A stretch of DNA of 64,000 bases from Saccharopolyspora shandongensis (GCF_900106995.1 NZ_FNOK01000014.1:62001-126000); one strand, 5' to 3'; counted from the stretch's first letter, positions 17,268 to 28,243 are shown. Numbers and translations are program-made. Notes: a model not told the origin generated them from the sequence alone.

Positions 17268-17837
17268 GTGAGGTGGGCGTTGCCGGAGTGGACGGTGCTG
17301 GCGCTGCTGCGGGAGGAGCCGCGGCACGGCTTCGCCATCGCTGCGCTCACCGCGGTGGACGGTCCCCTGGGGCGGATCTGGCGGATCCCGCGTCCGGTGA
17401 TCTACCGCGCGCTGAGCCGGTTGGAGCCCGCCGGTCTGATCGAGCCGCTGGCGGTGGAGTCCGGCGCGGGTCCACAACGGACGGTCTACGCGCTGACCGG
17501 CAGCGGTCGCGCGGTGGTCGACGAGTGGTTGCGGCAGCCCAGCGAGCACGTCCGGCAGCTGCGTTCGGATCTGCTGGTGAAGCTGGCGTTGCTCGACCGC
17601 CGCGGCCTCGACCCGCGGGATCTGCTGCGCGACCAGCGGGCGGCGCTGGAGCCGATCGTGTCGGCGGTGGCGGCCGAACGCGAGCGGCAGGAGGGCTTCG
17701 ACGCGGTGCTGCTGGCCTGGCGGCACACCAGCGCCAGCGGGGCGTTGCGGTTCGTCGATGACCTCCTCGCCGAGGCGTCCGGCGGCCGGCGTCATGCGGA
17801 TCGTCCGGCGCGGCGCCGGAGCCAGGACGGTGGTTGA
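17268..17837 (+). CDS. PadR-family transcriptional regulator
   Basis: A 189-residue protein. Residues 5-75 form the PadR winged helix (LPEWTVLALLREEPRHGFAI, then VIYRALSRLEPAGLIEPL and RTVYALTGSGRAVVDEWL). The rest is a helical dimerisation part. I chose the GTG at 17268 because the domain starts immediately there; sequence upstream belongs to a gene remnant. No strong ribosome site is visible. Its 3-prime end overlaps the opposing zinc-finger gene by 46 bases. Neighbouring target genes are not obvious. Confidence 0.82.
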   Translation: MRWALPEWTVLALLREEPRHGFAIAALTAVDGPLGRIWRIPRPVIYRALSRLEPAGLIEPLAVESGAGPQRTVYALTGSGRAVVDEWLRQPSEHVRQLRSDLLVKLALLDRRGLDPRDLLRDQRAALEPIVSAVAAERERQEGFDAVLLAWRHTSASGALRFVDDLLAEASGGRRHADRPARRRSQDGG

Positions 17838-18775
17838 TCGCATTCGGCGGCGATCGTCCGCCAGCTCAGACCCGCTGCGCGTCGATCGGCCAGATATGCC
17901 TCGACATCGGGAAAGCCGAACCGATCCGCCACGGCCGCGGCGCGCGCGGCGCAGCGTTGCCGCGATGTCGCGTGGGGAGCTTTGGCCACGCCGTGGCGGG
18001 CCAGCGCGGTCTCCACGGCACTGCGGCTGAACCCGACTTCGGCGGCGATGGCCCGCACGGAGTGGTGCCGCGCCAGGTGGCGGTCGGCGAGGTAGCCGCG
18101 CACGTCCGCGAAGCCGAGCCCGCGGATCACGGGTAGCCAGCGCCTGTCGTGGCGCCGTTGCGCCATGCCGGCGGTGATCGCGCGCGCGGCGTCCGGATCG
18201 ACGGTGGCCAGGTGGCGGGACAGCCAGTCCTTGTGCAGTCCGGCTTCCCGGCTGATCCCGGCCAGGCTCATGCCGGTGGCGGTGCGATCCCGGACCAGCG
18301 CACCGATATCGCCGAACCCCAGCCGTGCCGCGGTTTCGGCAGCGGTCCGCCGCAGTTGTTCGAGGCGGTGGCGCCGGGTGCCCTCGGCGCGCGCCGCCGG
18401 CGAGATCGCGCTCAGCGCCCGCAGCGTCTTGAGCCGTCGCTGCGCGGGATGCTTGCGGCCGCGAGCGGCCTGCGCGGCGGCGCGGGTCAGGGCGCCGGAG
18501 CGCACCCACACCTGCCCCAGCCGGGAGCCGGCGCGGATGTTCGGGTCAAGGGCCCTGCGCGCTCGCATCGCGCGTGCTCGCCGCCGCCGAGTTTCGTTGC
18601 CTTCCAGCGATTCGCCGCGTTCCAGGCCGAACGCCTGCCGGTAGGACAGGTGGTCCCAGCCGTGCGAGCGCAGGTGCGCGACGACCGATCGGAACCAGCG
18701 CCCGCACAGGTGGCACTGCACCAGATCGCCTTCGCGGGCAACGGATCCGATCGGCGCGTGATGTGCGGGCGTCAC
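17792..18775 (-). CDS. Ros/MucR-like zinc-finger protein with repeated HTH-like segments
   Basis: A 327-residue protein that I do not recognise beyond its domains. Near residue 20 lies CHLCGRWFRSVVAHLRSHGWDH, a Cys2His2-type finger, followed by YRQAFGLERGESL as in the Ros/MucR bacterial zinc-finger family. The remainder holds at least four segments that look like HTH motifs with a shared pattern (for example LGFGDIGALVRDR, LGFADVRGYLADR and FGFPDVEAYLADRRAAG, each followed by an I-A/S-x-E turn). It is Arg-rich and likely DNA-binding. The GTG at 18775 has GGGAGG nine bases upstream; a GTG at 18820 would lie inside the dyad at 18812-18832. Confidence 0.75.
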   Translation of the reverse strand: MTPAHHAPIGSVAREGDLVQCHLCGRWFRSVVAHLRSHGWDHLSYRQAFGLERGESLEGNETRRRRARAMRARRALDPNIRAGSRLGQVWVRSGALTRAAAQAARGRKHPAQRRLKTLRALSAISPAARAEGTRRHRLEQLRRTAAETAARLGFGDIGALVRDRTATGMSLAGISREAGLHKDWLSRHLATVDPDAARAITAGMAQRRHDRRWLPVIRGLGFADVRGYLADRHLARHHSVRAIAAEVGFSRSAVETALARHGVAKAPHATSRQRCAARAAAVADRFGFPDVEAYLADRRAAGLSWRTIAAECDQPPSWLRRRAGRSA

Positions 18776-18811
18776 CCACCCCACCTCCCGCGCCGGGCAC
18801 CGGCCATCGGC

Positions 18812-18832
18812 TCTAGTCACACTGAGACTAGA
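18812..18832. promoter_or_regulatory. Dyad upstream of the zinc-finger gene
   Basis: TCTAGTC (18812-18818) and GACTAGA (18826-18832) form a perfect dyad with a 7-base spacer, 37 bases before the chosen start. It may bind the zinc-finger protein itself. Confidence 0.45.
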
Positions 18833-18903
18833 GCAGCATCAGATCACCGTAAAGCGCTGATCTCCGCAACCCGGGGCCGGGCGGTTGCGGCCGAAGACGT
18901 CCG

Positions 18904-19401
18904 TCAACCGACCCGGACGAGCTGGAGGCGGCAGACGCCGCGCACGTAGCGGTTGGCCTGGCCGTCGTGGGGCACGACCAGGGTGGGGCGGGTGAGCAGC
19001 CGCCCGTTGTAGCGGGTGGCCAGCAGTGCCGCGCAGGCGCCGAGGTCGGGGGCGATTTCCGCCCAGGACAGCACGACCTGGTAGTCGTCCTCCGAGCGGG
19101 CGAGGACGACGAAGCTGAGGTGATCCTTCTTGCGGCGGCCGTCCCTGCGCAGGGAAACCCGGGCCAGCAGCTGGTGCAGCGGGACGCCCTGGACGTGGTG
19201 CACCTCCTGGGCGTGCCGGGTCACGTACCGGACGTTGACGGGCTCGCGGGCGTGGGCGTGGAGGTCCGCGGTCACGATGACCCAGTCGTGGACGATGTCG
19301 CCGGTGACCAGCAGTTGATCGGATCGCAGCGGTCGTCCCGGTGGCGGGACCTGGACGAGGTGGAGATCCGACTGCTGCGGCAGGAACGGCGATTGCTCCA
19401 T
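18904..19401 (-). CDS. Small sulfite-oxidase-fold (molybdopterin-domain-like) protein
   Basis: A 165-residue protein. The central pattern (VQGVPLHQLLA, then DGRRKKDHLSFVVLARSEDDYQVVLSWAEI, LLATRYNG, TLVVPHDGQANRYVRGVCRLQL) matches the second half of the oxidoreductase molybdopterin-binding domain, where substrate proteins have G-PL-LL, DGY-ALSW-E and RLVVPGD-G-RYV. The first half, with the Mo-coordinating cysteine of sulfite oxidase, is not present, so catalysis is doubtful. Such short stand-alone copies occur in actinobacteria with unknown role. It stands alone; the ATG at 19401 is the only clear start. Confidence 0.6.
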   Translation of the reverse strand: MEQSPFLPQQSDLHLVQVPPPGRPLRSDQLLVTGDIVHDWVIVTADLHAHAREPVNVRYVTRHAQEVHHVQGVPLHQLLARVSLRRDGRRKKDHLSFVVLARSEDDYQVVLSWAEIAPDLGACAALLATRYNGRLLTRPTLVVPHDGQANRYVRGVCRLQLVRVG

Positions 19402-19543
19402 GGCCTCACGTTAGAGAGGCCGCGGGGTCCGCAAAATCGCCCATTGGAATCCATTTACGGCTACGCAGATGCGGTTCAGCAACCGCCATACCGCCGCTTC
19501 TGCGGGAAATCAAGGTTCATCGACCCGCAGGTGCGGACCGCGA

Positions 19544-21052
19544 TCACGGCAGCTGCGTGTTCGACTGCAGGTGCAGGATGAGGGCGGCCTGGAGGTCGAT
19601 CCGGTCGTGCAGATTCGCCACCCGGCGACCGGTGAGCGCTTCGACCCGTTCGATCCGGTAGTGGACGGTGTTGACGTGCAGGTGCATGGCGGTCGCGGTG
19701 CGGGTCCACGACGCACCGCTGTCCAGGAAGGTCTTCAGGGTCTCCAGCAGCCGGGTGCCCTTCGCCGCGTCGTACCTGGTGATCGGGCCGATCGTGGCCG
19801 ACCGGAAGGCTTGCGCCACGGGTGCGGGCAGCCCTTCCAGCACCGTGCTCAGGGTCGTCATCTCCGATGTCGCGCACACTCGCGGCTTCGTCGAGGCCGG
19901 CCGCGTTCCGGCGGCGCCCGCGGCATAGCGCGCGCTGGTCAGCGCGGGGATGAGCTCGCGAGGCTCAACGCTCGGGCCGAGGCCGACCGCGATCGTCCGG
20001 TCGTCGTCGACGAGTCCCTGCACGGTCGGCAGGTACGCGGAGATCTGTCGGGCGAGCTGCTCCGGGGGCGCGGCGGCGATGCCGACGGACTCCGCGGTTC
20101 CCGCCTCGCACACCACGAACTCCGCTGCGCACGTCGCGAGGAGTTCGTTCGCCGCGTCGACAGCCCAGATGCCCGGCGCCCCAGGCATTCTCACCACCAG
20201 CGGCGTCAGCTCGACGTCGGCCGGAAGCCCGCATTTCCGGATCAAGTCGGGCATCGCCGCGGTATCGCCCCTGTCGAGATCGGCGAGCAGGGCGGAGGCT
20301 GCTGCGGCGTGCGTGGCACGTCGCTTCTCGCGTTGCTCCACGCTCGCGGACAGCAGGTCGGCGAGTCGGCCGAGCGCCGGTCGCTGTGCGGCGTCGGCCG
20401 GTTGCCTCGTGCACAGCCACCACCCGTCGAACGGTGACCTCCCGCCGGGGCGGCCTACGGGTATCCGCACGCGTCGTGGCCGGTCCGCGATGTGGGGGTT
20501 GCTGCTCGCGATCGTTCGGTCGGCGGCGGACACGAGTTCGAGGTCGGGCAAGCCGAGGCGCTCGACCGCCGTGCTGAGGACGTCGCCGAGCGGGACTGCG
20601 GACGCGATGCGTTCGAGGAGTTCGTTCTCGACCGCCGAGGGGAGCGCCGCGGAGTCGGACGGCTCGCGCAAGTCGGTCCACAGCAAGGAGTAGATGCGGT
20701 CGACGATGGTGCGGAAGGTGGTGCTCCGCGGCACCGAGAACAGCGGGAGGTCGTGGGCCCGGCACGCCTCGACGAGTTCGTCGGGGACCTGGCCGTGCAA
20801 GCCTTCGCCGGCTATCAGGGCCACGGTGCCGGCCGCTCGGGCTTCGGAGACGAAGGCCTCCGCGGTCTCGGCGCGGTTCGGGTGCCACCAGATGAGGCCG
20901 GTGAGGACGATTTCCCCGGGGGACAGGTAGTTCGCCGGGTTCTCCATGTCCGCCGTGGTGACACCGGTGACGGTGCGCTCCAGGGCATGGGCCGGTCCCC
21001 ACAGCGGCGCCACTCCGAGGTCGGCGAACCCCAGCACCTGCTTCACCAACAT
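19544..21052 (-). CDS. PucR-family transcriptional regulator
   Basis: A 502-residue regulator with the full PucR layout: N-terminal PucR domain (about 1-125; [47 protein letters not shown]), a GGDEF-like middle, and a C-terminal HTH ([38 protein letters not shown] in pieces TFLDSG and [12 protein letters not shown]). PucR proteins typically activate purine or other nitrogen catabolic genes. It is divergent from the molybdenum hydroxylase operon 196 bases away, its likely target. The ATG at 21052 is a guess: there is no good ribosome site, and GTG codons just upstream are alternatives. Confidence 0.85.
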   Translation of the reverse strand: MLVKQVLGFADLGVAPLWGPAHALERTVTGVTTADMENPANYLSPGEIVLTGLIWWHPNRAETAEAFVSEARAAGTVALIAGEGLHGQVPDELVEACRAHDLPLFSVPRSTTFRTIVDRIYSLLWTDLREPSDSAALPSAVENELLERIASAVPLGDVLSTAVERLGLPDLELVSAADRTIASSNPHIADRPRRVRIPVGRPGGRSPFDGWWLCTRQPADAAQRPALGRLADLLSASVEQREKRRATHAAAASALLADLDRGDTAAMPDLIRKCGLPADVELTPLVVRMPGAPGIWAVDAANELLATCAAEFVVCEAGTAESVGIAAAPPEQLARQISAYLPTVQGLVDDDRTIAVGLGPSVEPRELIPALTSARYAAGAAGTRPASTKPRVCATSEMTTLSTVLEGLPAPVAQAFRSATIGPITRYDAAKGTRLLETLKTFLDSGASWTRTATAMHLHVNTVHYRIERVEALTGRRVANLHDRIDLQAALILHLQSNTQLP

Positions 21053-21248
21053 GAGCGCCACCACTACCAGATCGACGTCCCGGCCATCGCCGGTGGAGGG
21101 GGATCCTACCGACAGGTTCGGATGATCGTCCGAGTCGAGGTGGAGCAACTTCGTGTGCGACGACCGTGGTGGTCGAGCTCCGCGAATGGGTGTACTCGCA
21201 TCCCACGCCGCCGGTGCCGGCGGCGCGAGCAGGTGGGTGAGGTGAGCG

Positions 21249-22058
21249 ATGGACTTGAACACGATCGAGACGTTGCGTCGGGCGCGCACTCGCGAGGACC
21301 TCCTCCTGGCGCCGGGCGAGACGTTCCTCGCCGGCGGCACCTGGCTGTTCTCCGAGCCACAGGTGCAGAGGACCGGTCTGGTCGATTTGTCCACCATGGG
21401 CTGGAAGTCGATCGAGCACACTCCCGAGGGGCTGCGCATCGGAGCGACCTGCACGATCGCCGAGCTGTCCCGGATCTCCCCGCGCGCAGGTTGGGCGGCG
21501 CACCCGATCTTCTTCCAGGCCGCCGGCGCGCTGCTCGCTTCTTTCAAGATCTGGAACGTGGCGACGGTCGGGGGGAACATCTGCCGTTCCTACGCGGCGG
21601 CCGCGATGGTGTCGCTGGGTGCCGCCTTGGACGCCACCGCGTTGATCTGGACCGCAGACGGCGGCGAGTACGTGCTCCCGGTCGCCGAGATCAGCACCGG
21701 GAACGGCACCAACGTCCTCGCGGAGGGCGACGTGCTGCGCTGCGTCGACATCCCGGCGCACGCGCTCCGCGCCCGCACCGGGTTCCGCAAGATCGCCTTG
21801 GCCGAGCTCGGTCGCAGCGCCGCGGTGCTCACCGGTCGGCTCGACGAGTCCGGCGCGGCGGTGTTCACGGTGACGGCTTCCACCCTGCGCCCGCGAGTGC
21901 TGCGCTACGACGCGCTCCCCACCTCCGCCCGGCTGCGCGAGGACGTGCGGGCGGCGGACGACTACTACACCGATCCATTGGGCACCGCCGACTGGCGCCG
22001 AGCCGTCAGCGCCGTGCTGTGCGAAGAGATCCGACAGGAGTTGCTGCTGTGGACCTGA
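21249..22058 (+). CDS. FAD subunit of xanthine-oxidase-family hydroxylase
   Basis: A 269-residue protein of the CoxM/XdhB type. FAD-binding landmarks are FLAGGTW near residue 27-33 and ATVGGNICR near 104-112. It would carry electrons from the Fe-S/molybdenum partner encoded next to an acceptor. Its stop lies inside the start of the next gene (overlap 22049-22058), so the two are co-translated. It is short relative to FAD subunits of about 285 residues but the conserved parts are present. Confidence 0.88.
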   Translation: MDLNTIETLRRARTREDLLLAPGETFLAGGTWLFSEPQVQRTGLVDLSTMGWKSIEHTPEGLRIGATCTIAELSRISPRAGWAAHPIFFQAAGALLASFKIWNVATVGGNICRSYAAAAMVSLGAALDATALIWTADGGEYVLPVAEISTGNGTNVLAEGDVLRCVDIPAHALRARTGFRKIALAELGRSAAVLTGRLDESGAAVFTVTASTLRPRVLRYDALPTSARLREDVRAADDYYTDPLGTADWRRAVSAVLCEEIRQELLLWT

Positions 22059-24928
22059 CCATCAACGGCGAACCTCGCGACGCTGATCCGCGGGCCGGCC
22101 AGTGCCTGCGCACCTTCCTGCGCGACCAAGCGCACTTCGAGGTGAAGAAGGGCTGCGACGCGGGCGATTGCGGTGCGTGCGCCGTGCTGGTCGACGGAAC
22201 GCCCGTGCACTCCTGCATCTACCCGGCGCAACGGGCGGAAGGTCGCTCGGTCACCACGGTTTCCGGCCTGGGCACGGTGGATGACCTGCATCCGATGCAA
22301 CAGGCCTTCGTCGACAACTTCGGGTTCCAGTGCGGTTTCTGCACCGCGGGCATGATCGTGACCTCGTCCACCCTCGCCGCCGATCAGCTCGACGACCTGC
22401 CCCGGCTGATGAAGGGCAGCCTGTGCCGCTGCACCGGGTACCGCTCGATCCGGCAGGCCATCGCGCAGGGCGTTGCCGACGGCGACCAGCCGAGCTGCGC
22501 AGGCGCGCGGACCGCTTGCGGCCGGGCGAAGGCCGAAGGGGCGAAGGGGATTGTCGGGACCTCGGCGAATCCTCCCGCCGCGCGCCGGGTCGTTACCGGC
22601 ACCGAGCCGTACACCTTCGACGTGGAACTGCCCGGAGCGCTGCACATCCGCGTGCTCGGGTCGCCGCACGCGCATGCCCGGATCATCGGCATCGACACCT
22701 CGCGAGCTGAGCGGCTGCCCGGTGTCGAACTCGTCCTGGACCACCGCTCCGTGCCGAAGATGCGTTATTCGACGGCGCAGCACGAACATCGCACCGACGA
22801 CCCGCACGACACGCGCATCCTCGACGACGTCGTGCGCTTCAAGGGACAGCGGGTCGCGGTGGTCGCCGCGACGTCGGCAGCCATCGCCGAGGAGGCGTGC
22901 CGCCTGATCGAGGTGACCTACGAAGTCCTGCCGGCGGTCTTCGATCCCGAACTCGCCCGCTCGCCGGGTGCCCCGGTGCTGCACCCGGAGCTCGCCGACA
23001 GCGATCAGCCCGACGACGAGCTGCCCGGGGACGTGACCCGCAACCTGGTCGCCTCCCTGCACGACGGCGTCGGCGGCGACGTGGACCGGGCGCTCGCGGA
23101 ATCCGACGTCACGGTCCGCGGCGAATGGCGGACCCAACGGGTCTCGCACGCGCAGCTGGAGACCCACGGCAGCCTCGGCTGGCTCGACGACGACGGCCGG
23201 CTGGTGATCCGCACCAGCTCCCAGGTCCCGTTCCTGACCCGCCGCACCCTGTGCCGGCTGCTCGATCTGCCGGAGGAGGAGGTGCGGGTGTTCACCAAGC
23301 GGGTCGGCGGCGGTTTCGGCGGCAAGCAGGAGATGTTCGCCGAGGACCTCGTCGCGCTCGTGGTGCTGCGCACCGGCAGGCCCGCGATGTACGAGATGAG
23401 CCGGCCCGAGGAGTTCCTGCGCACCTCGGTTCGCCACCCGTTCCGGGTCGAGGTCACCCTCGGCGCCGAGCGCAGCGGCAGGCTCACCGCGATCAAGCTG
23501 GACGTGCTCGCCGACACGGGCGCCTACGGAAACCACGCGCCAGGCGTGCTCTTCCACGGCTGCGCCGAGTCGATCAGCCTGTACAACGCCCCGGTGAAGC
23601 GGGTCGACGCGGAGTCGGTGTACACCAACAACGTCCCGTCCGGAGCCTTCCGCGGATACGGCCTCGGCCAGGTGATCCTCGGGGTCGAGTCCGCAATGGA
23701 CGAACTCGCGCTGACCCTCGGCATCGATCCCTTCGAGTTGCGGCGCATCAACGCGGTCCGCAACGGTGATCCGCTCGTGGAAGCACATCCCGCCGACGAC
23801 GGGCTCGTCTACGGCAGCTACGGCCTCGACCAGTGCCTGGACATCGCCCAGAGCGCCCTCGCCCGCGGCAACGGCGTGCCCGCCCCGGAAGGCGAGCACT
23901 GGCGGACCGGTGAGGGCATGGCCGTGGCGATGATCGCGACGATGGCGCCTCGCGGCCACATCTCGAAGACGACGCTGTCGGTTCTCCCGGACGGCACCTA
24001 CACGGCCGGCGTCGGTACCAGCGAGTTCGGCAACGGGACCACCACCGTCCACACCCAGATCGTCGCGACGACCATGTCGACCGACCTGGACCGCGTGCGG
24101 CTGACCAACTCCGACACCGACGGAGCCGCCTACGACACCGGGGCGTTCGCGTCGGCGGGCACCACCGTGGCGGGAAAGGCGTTGCACGCGGCCGCGGTCG
24201 CACTGCGCACGCTCCTGCTCCGCGCCGCCGCGGAGATCACCGGCACCGATCCGGCGGACTGCTCGTTGTTCGCCGACGGCGTCCGGGCGCCGGGGCGGGT
24301 CGTCGGCTTCCCCGAAGTCATCCGCGCCTGCCCGGCGGCCAACCGGGACGGTGCCGGCGCGTTCGCGCGAGGGGAGGAGCTCGGCGAATTCCGGTCGCTG
24401 GCCTGGAACGTGCAGGCGTTCCGCGTCGCGGTCGACATCCGCACCGGCGCGGTGCGGATCCTGCAGTCCGTGCAGGCCGCGGACGCCGGCACCGTGATGA
24501 ATCCGGAGCAGTGCCGGGGCCAGGTGGAGGGCGGCGTCGCCCAGGCCATCGGCGCGTCGCTGTACGAAGAGGTCATGGTCGAGGAAGGGGACCTGCTGAC
24601 CCCGGTGCTGCGCACCTACCGGATCCCGCAGATGGCCGACGTCCCGGAGACCGAGGTGCACTTCGCCAAGACCTTCGACGACCTCGGGCCGTTCGGGGCG
24701 AAGTCGATGAGCGAAAGCCCGTTCAACCCCGTCCCGGCGGCCCTCGGCAACGCCATCCGCCGAGCGGTCGGCACCCGCCCCTACGAGACGCCGTTCTCGC
24801 GCGACCGCGTCTGGCGGATGCTGAACAACCCGGACGAGATGCCGAGCTGGTGCGCATCCGCCAGCGTGATCGACCGGCGGCGGCTCACGGGGCGCTCACG
24901 ACTCGGCGCCGGTGCGGATCTCCGATGA
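22049..24928 (+). CDS. Fused [2Fe-2S]-molybdenum hydroxylase subunit (xanthine oxidase family)
   Basis: A 959-residue fusion of two subunits usually encoded separately. Residues 1-150 hold both iron-sulfur clusters: Cys36, 41, 44 and 56 of the plant-ferredoxin type, and Cys95, 98, 126 and 128 of the helical cluster. From about 180 on comes the large molybdopterin part with GFGGKQ and, near the end, GAKSMSESP, where the Glu is the expected active-site base. The family hydroxylates purines, aldehydes or N-heterocycles; residues that would define the substrate cannot be judged here. The GTG start overlaps the FAD gene. Its end overlaps the opposing permease gene by 33 bases. A cyclic nitrogen compound is suggested by context only. 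Confidence 0.88.
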   Translation: MDLTINGEPRDADPRAGQCLRTFLRDQAHFEVKKGCDAGDCGACAVLVDGTPVHSCIYPAQRAEGRSVTTVSGLGTVDDLHPMQQAFVDNFGFQCGFCTAGMIVTSSTLAADQLDDLPRLMKGSLCRCTGYRSIRQAIAQGVADGDQPSCAGARTACGRAKAEGAKGIVGTSANPPAARRVVTGTEPYTFDVELPGALHIRVLGSPHAHARIIGIDTSRAERLPGVELVLDHRSVPKMRYSTAQHEHRTDDPHDTRILDDVVRFKGQRVAVVAATSAAIAEEACRLIEVTYEVLPAVFDPELARSPGAPVLHPELADSDQPDDELPGDVTRNLVASLHDGVGGDVDRALAESDVTVRGEWRTQRVSHAQLETHGSLGWLDDDGRLVIRTSSQVPFLTRRTLCRLLDLPEEEVRVFTKRVGGGFGGKQEMFAEDLVALVVLRTGRPAMYEMSRPEEFLRTSVRHPFRVEVTLGAERSGRLTAIKLDVLADTGAYGNHAPGVLFHGCAESISLYNAPVKRVDAESVYTNNVPSGAFRGYGLGQVILGVESAMDELALTLGIDPFELRRINAVRNGDPLVEAHPADDGLVYGSYGLDQCLDIAQSALARGNGVPAPEGEHWRTGEGMAVAMIATMAPRGHISKTTLSVLPDGTYTAGVGTSEFGNGTTTVHTQIVATTMSTDLDRVRLTNSDTDGAAYDTGAFASAGTTVAGKALHAAAVALRTLLLRAAAEITGTDPADCSLFADGVRAPGRVVGFPEVIRACPAANRDGAGAFARGEELGEFRSLAWNVQAFRVAVDIRTGAVRILQSVQAADAGTVMNPEQCRGQVEGGVAQAIGASLYEEVMVEEGDLLTPVLRTYRIPQMADVPETEVHFAKTFDDLGPFGAKSMSESPFNPVPAALGNAIRRAVGTRPYETPFSRDRVWRMLNNPDEMPSWCASASVIDRRRLTGRSRLGAGADLR

Positions 24929-26362
24929 GAACGGAGCGGTGGGTTGATCGAGGTCGTGCCGGGTGGTGACGGGCGCGTTGGCGGTGCGCAAGCGCGGCGA
25001 CCGCTTGGCGAGCAGCGAGGCGGTGAGCAGGTAGCCGGCTCCGACGGTCACCAGGCAGGTCACCGAGGGCACCGCGGCGTCCGGCAGCACCAAGTACAGC
25101 AGGAACCCGGCGATCGTCCAGCCCACGGTCAGCCAGTTGAAGCCGGACCAGTACCAGTAGCGGCCGTTCTTCGCGAACAGCTCGGCGACTTCGATCCTCC
25201 TGCGCTTGCAGAACAGGTAGTCGGCGATCAGCACGCCGGCGACCGGGGCGAACAGGTTGCCCATCACCGTCATGAAACCGGTGAACCCGTTGACCAGTTC
25301 GGGCAGCAGCGACAGCGCGATGCCGATCAGCGAAAGGCCGACCGTCGCCCAGAACCGCCCGAGCCGCCGAACCATGTTCACCAGGGCGAGGCCGGCGGTG
25401 TAGAGGTTGAGGACGTTGATCGTCCAGTTGTCCAGCACGATGTAGAGCAGCACGAGGCCGAGCAGCAGCGGGTTGTCGGTGATGCGGGCGATGACGTCGA
25501 AGGCGTTGTCGTTGCCGCCGGACGCCACCGCGGCGTAGCAGCCGACGAACGCGGTGATCAGCGCTCCGAGCACGGCGGCGGCCATGGTGCCCATCCACAT
25601 GTCGCCCCGGCTGCGGGAGTAGCGGCAGAAGTCGCTGGCGTTGGTGATCATCGACAGCCAGGCGGACACGACGCTGTTGAGCCACAACGCGATGACCGAC
25701 CACTGCCAGGGGATGTGCAGGTCCAGGCCGAGCACCGCGCCCGGCGCGTAGTTCGGGTCGTTGTGCGTCATCAGCACGGTGATGAAGACGACCGTCAGGA
25801 TGATCTTGGTCGGGAAGGCGATCCGGGCCAGCACCTTCACCGAGTCGTAGCCGACGAGCGCGACGGCGGCCTGCACGATCGCGAAGATCACGCTGACGAG
25901 GGCGAAGTTCAGCGTGTGCCCGGTCAGCGCGCGGAGCACCGCGATGATCCCGAGGGCGCCGGCGACCGTCTGGAACGCGAACCAGTAGACGGAGCTGATC
26001 ACGTGCAGCGCGGACGGGATCCACTGCGCACCGCGCAGTCCGAAGGTGATCCGGGTGCCGACCTGGCCCGGCAGGCCGTAGTCGACGCCGACGGTGGCCA
26101 TGATCGAGTAGGCGCCGAAGGCGATGATGATCCCGGCGAGCACCGTGGCGACGGCGGCCCAGAAGGACAGGCCGGCGGCCACCGCGCCGCCGGCGACCAG
26201 GATCATGCCCGGGTTGATCAGGAAGTTGATGATCATGAACGACACGTCCCACCACCGGACGGTCTTCTTGTCGTCGGGGATCGCCTCGATGCCGTACTGC
26301 TCGACGCCCTTCGGCTGTCGGTAGCGCGGCGCCGGGGCGTCGTTGTCCTGCGGATTGCTCAT
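24896..26362 (-). CDS. NCS1-family nucleobase/hydantoin/allantoin-type permease
   Basis: A 488-residue transporter with about 12 hydrophobic helices. The N-terminus has the NCS1 pattern ([11 protein letters not shown], then [17 protein letters not shown] in pieces) and helix 3 region [10 protein letters not shown]. The family imports cytosine, uracil, hydantoins, allantoin or related rings with protons or sodium. It is convergent with the molybdenum hydroxylase gene and followed upstream by an M20 hydrolase gene on the same strand, which suggests import and then opening of one substrate. The ATG at 26362 overlaps a GAGTCGACTC palindrome and has only a weak ribosome site. Confidence 0.87.
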   Translation of the reverse strand: MSNPQDNDAPAPRYRQPKGVEQYGIEAIPDDKKTVRWWDVSFMIINFLINPGMILVAGGAVAAGLSFWAAVATVLAGIIIAFGAYSIMATVGVDYGLPGQVGTRITFGLRGAQWIPSALHVISSVYWFAFQTVAGALGIIAVLRALTGHTLNFALVSVIFAIVQAAVALVGYDSVKVLARIAFPTKIILTVVFITVLMTHNDPNYAPGAVLGLDLHIPWQWSVIALWLNSVVSAWLSMITNASDFCRYSRSRGDMWMGTMAAAVLGALITAFVGCYAAVASGGNDNAFDVIARITDNPLLLGLVLLYIVLDNWTINVLNLYTAGLALVNMVRRLGRFWATVGLSLIGIALSLLPELVNGFTGFMTVMGNLFAPVAGVLIADYLFCKRRRIEVAELFAKNGRYWYWSGFNWLTVGWTIAGFLLYLVLPDAAVPSVTCLVTVGAGYLLTASLLAKRSPRLRTANAPVTTRHDLDQPTAPFSSEIRTGAES

Positions 26363-26534
26363 GAGTCGACTCGCATCTCGTTTCGGGGGCGCGCGGACGC
26401 CGTGGCTGTCGCGCGGCAGATCCCTTGGGGCGCTCCGGGCTTCCCGTCGGTGTGCGCCCGGGTTGACGAGGGCGTGACGGGTGCCCGTGACCTGATCTGT
26501 CCGAAGTGGATATTTGGTGGCTTGTCCCGAAGTG

Positions 26535-27863
26535 CTACCGGGGTGCCGCTCGCAGTCCGCAGTACTCGATGGCCGCGGCGGCGAAGACCTTTGCCGTGTC
26601 GACGATCGAGTTGACGTCGACCCATTCGTCGGGGCCATGCGCGTCGGCGCCCTGCGCGCCGTAGATCAGCGGCGTCGCGCCCGCCGGGCGGTAGAACGCG
26701 CCGTCGCACACCGCGACGAATCCGGTGATCTCGGTCGTCTTGCCCAGCGCGGCACGTTGCCGCCGGATGCTGTCGACGACGGGGAAGTCCGGCGACGTGT
26801 CGAACGCCGGGAAGTGGAGGTCGCCGAGTTCCCACTGCACGACCGGTGGGTGCTCGCGCAGCCACGAGTCCTGGGCCGCCCAGTGCGCGACGAAGTCCTC
26901 GAACTCGGCTCGGATCTGCGCCGACGTCTCGGTGGGCAGGTACTTCAGGTCGAAGTCGATCACCGCGACGTCCGGGGTGATGGCCGGATTCGTCATCGTG
27001 GCCGGCAGGCCGTCCGCGCCGAGGCCCGCGCCGACCTGGACGACGCTCGGGCTGATGGTGTTGACCCCGGGCGGGAGCAGGGGATGTGCCGGTTTGCGGC
27101 AGCCCCAGTCTCGCTCGAGCTGACCGACGGCCGTGATCAGGCGCGCCGCCAGCTCGGCGGCGTTGACACCGGGGCGGGTGCGGTCCGCGGAGTCGCGTTG
27201 CGGGTAGAGGTCGTTGTACCGCCACCCGGTGTGCGCGTTGCGGCCTCGGAGGGTGACCCGCACCCACTCCAGTCCGCCCTGGCACAGCATGACCTGTTCC
27301 TCGGTCGGCTCACCGACGATGACCGCGGATGGCGCGTCGGCGCGGGCGAGGAGCCCCTTGGTGCCGAAGCCGCCGGCCTCCTCGTCCACGACGCTGTGCA
27401 CCTCGAACCGGCCGGCCAGCTCGATCCCGCAATCGTGGATCGCCTTCGCCGCCGCGATCGCGGCCGCGATCCCGGCTTTCATGTCGTAGCCGCCTCGCCC
27501 GTAGAGCCGGCCGCCGTGGATCTCGGCCCCGAACGGATCGACGGACCAGGTGCCGCGGTCGCCGACGGGGACGACGTCGATGTGCCCGTTGAGGACGAGG
27601 CTGCGATCGCCGGAACCGTCGCGGTAGGCGCGCACGTTGGGGCGGTCGGGGAAGACCTCGTGCTGCTCGGTGGTCAGGCCGGCTGCCGCGAGGTGCGCGG
27701 CCACCAGTCGTTGGGCGTCCGTCTCGCGGTTGAGCCCTGCGGCGGACTCGAACTTCGGGTTCACGGTGGGGATCCGCACGAGCTCCCGGGTCAGCTCGAC
27801 GGGGAAGTCGCGGTCCCGTTCGATCTGCGCGGTCACCATCTGCACGGCGCTGGCTGTATCCAT
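26535..27863 (-). CDS. M20-family metallohydrolase (ArgE/DapE type)
   Basis: A 442-residue zinc hydrolase. Metal-binding landmarks are NGHIDVVP (about 92-99), GRGGYDMKAG (about 122-131) and DEEAGG (about 155-160). The family removes acyl or carbamoyl groups from amino acids. Placed 170 bases upstream of an NCS1 permease on the same strand, it may act on a ring-opened N-acyl or N-carbamoyl product, but the exact substrate is unknown. The ATG at 27863 is supported by AGAGGA; an upstream extension of 21 residues is not conserved in appearance. Confidence 0.85.
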   Translation of the reverse strand: MDTASAVQMVTAQIERDRDFPVELTRELVRIPTVNPKFESAAGLNRETDAQRLVAAHLAAAGLTTEQHEVFPDRPNVRAYRDGSGDRSLVLNGHIDVVPVGDRGTWSVDPFGAEIHGGRLYGRGGYDMKAGIAAAIAAAKAIHDCGIELAGRFEVHSVVDEEAGGFGTKGLLARADAPSAVIVGEPTEEQVMLCQGGLEWVRVTLRGRNAHTGWRYNDLYPQRDSADRTRPGVNAAELAARLITAVGQLERDWGCRKPAHPLLPPGVNTISPSVVQVGAGLGADGLPATMTNPAITPDVAVIDFDLKYLPTETSAQIRAEFEDFVAHWAAQDSWLREHPPVVQWELGDLHFPAFDTSPDFPVVDSIRRQRAALGKTTEITGFVAVCDGAFYRPAGATPLIYGAQGADAHGPDEWVDVNSIVDTAKVFAAAAIEYCGLRAAPR

Positions 27864-28243
27864 GTTCCTCTTCCGTCCATGCGGACAAAGTTCGGTGTGT
27901 TCCGGGCATGTCGGGGCGATCACCAACCCGCGTTCTTCCGCGCGGTGGTGGCATGCGCGACCGGTGCGACGGCGCGCTGGAGGCAGGTCTGGTCGGCTGG
28001 ATCCGTTGTGCTGAAACGGCTTCCGGGACGTGCTGGGAATCGGGCGACGGAACTGCCGGACTCGAGGAGAGGCGCGTCCCTGGTCGCCTGGTCTTGGATG
28101 CCGGAAAGTAACGCATATTACAAACTGGCTGTCAAGGGTAGAATATCTTATGGATTCAAGATTTCCGGTGTCTCGATCCCGGCCGCGCTGCGCGACGGGA
28201 CAATGATCGGCGGCGGGACGGTGTTCGAAGGGAAGGGTCGCGG
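27864..28243. other. Divergent promoter region between M20 hydrolase and RpiR regulator genes
   Basis: About 380 bases. The only clear motif is TATTACAAACT at 28116-28126, which repeats half of the RpiR-type dyad at 29158-29172. AT content rises around 28105-28160, fitting a promoter for the rightward regulator gene. Confidence 0.5.

Noticed and set aside
20492-24928. 1478-codon frame suggesting a much larger molybdenum enzyme
   Set aside because: The first 520 codons run antisense to the PucR gene and out of frame with the FAD subunit; the Fe-S domain begins exactly at the GTG 22049.
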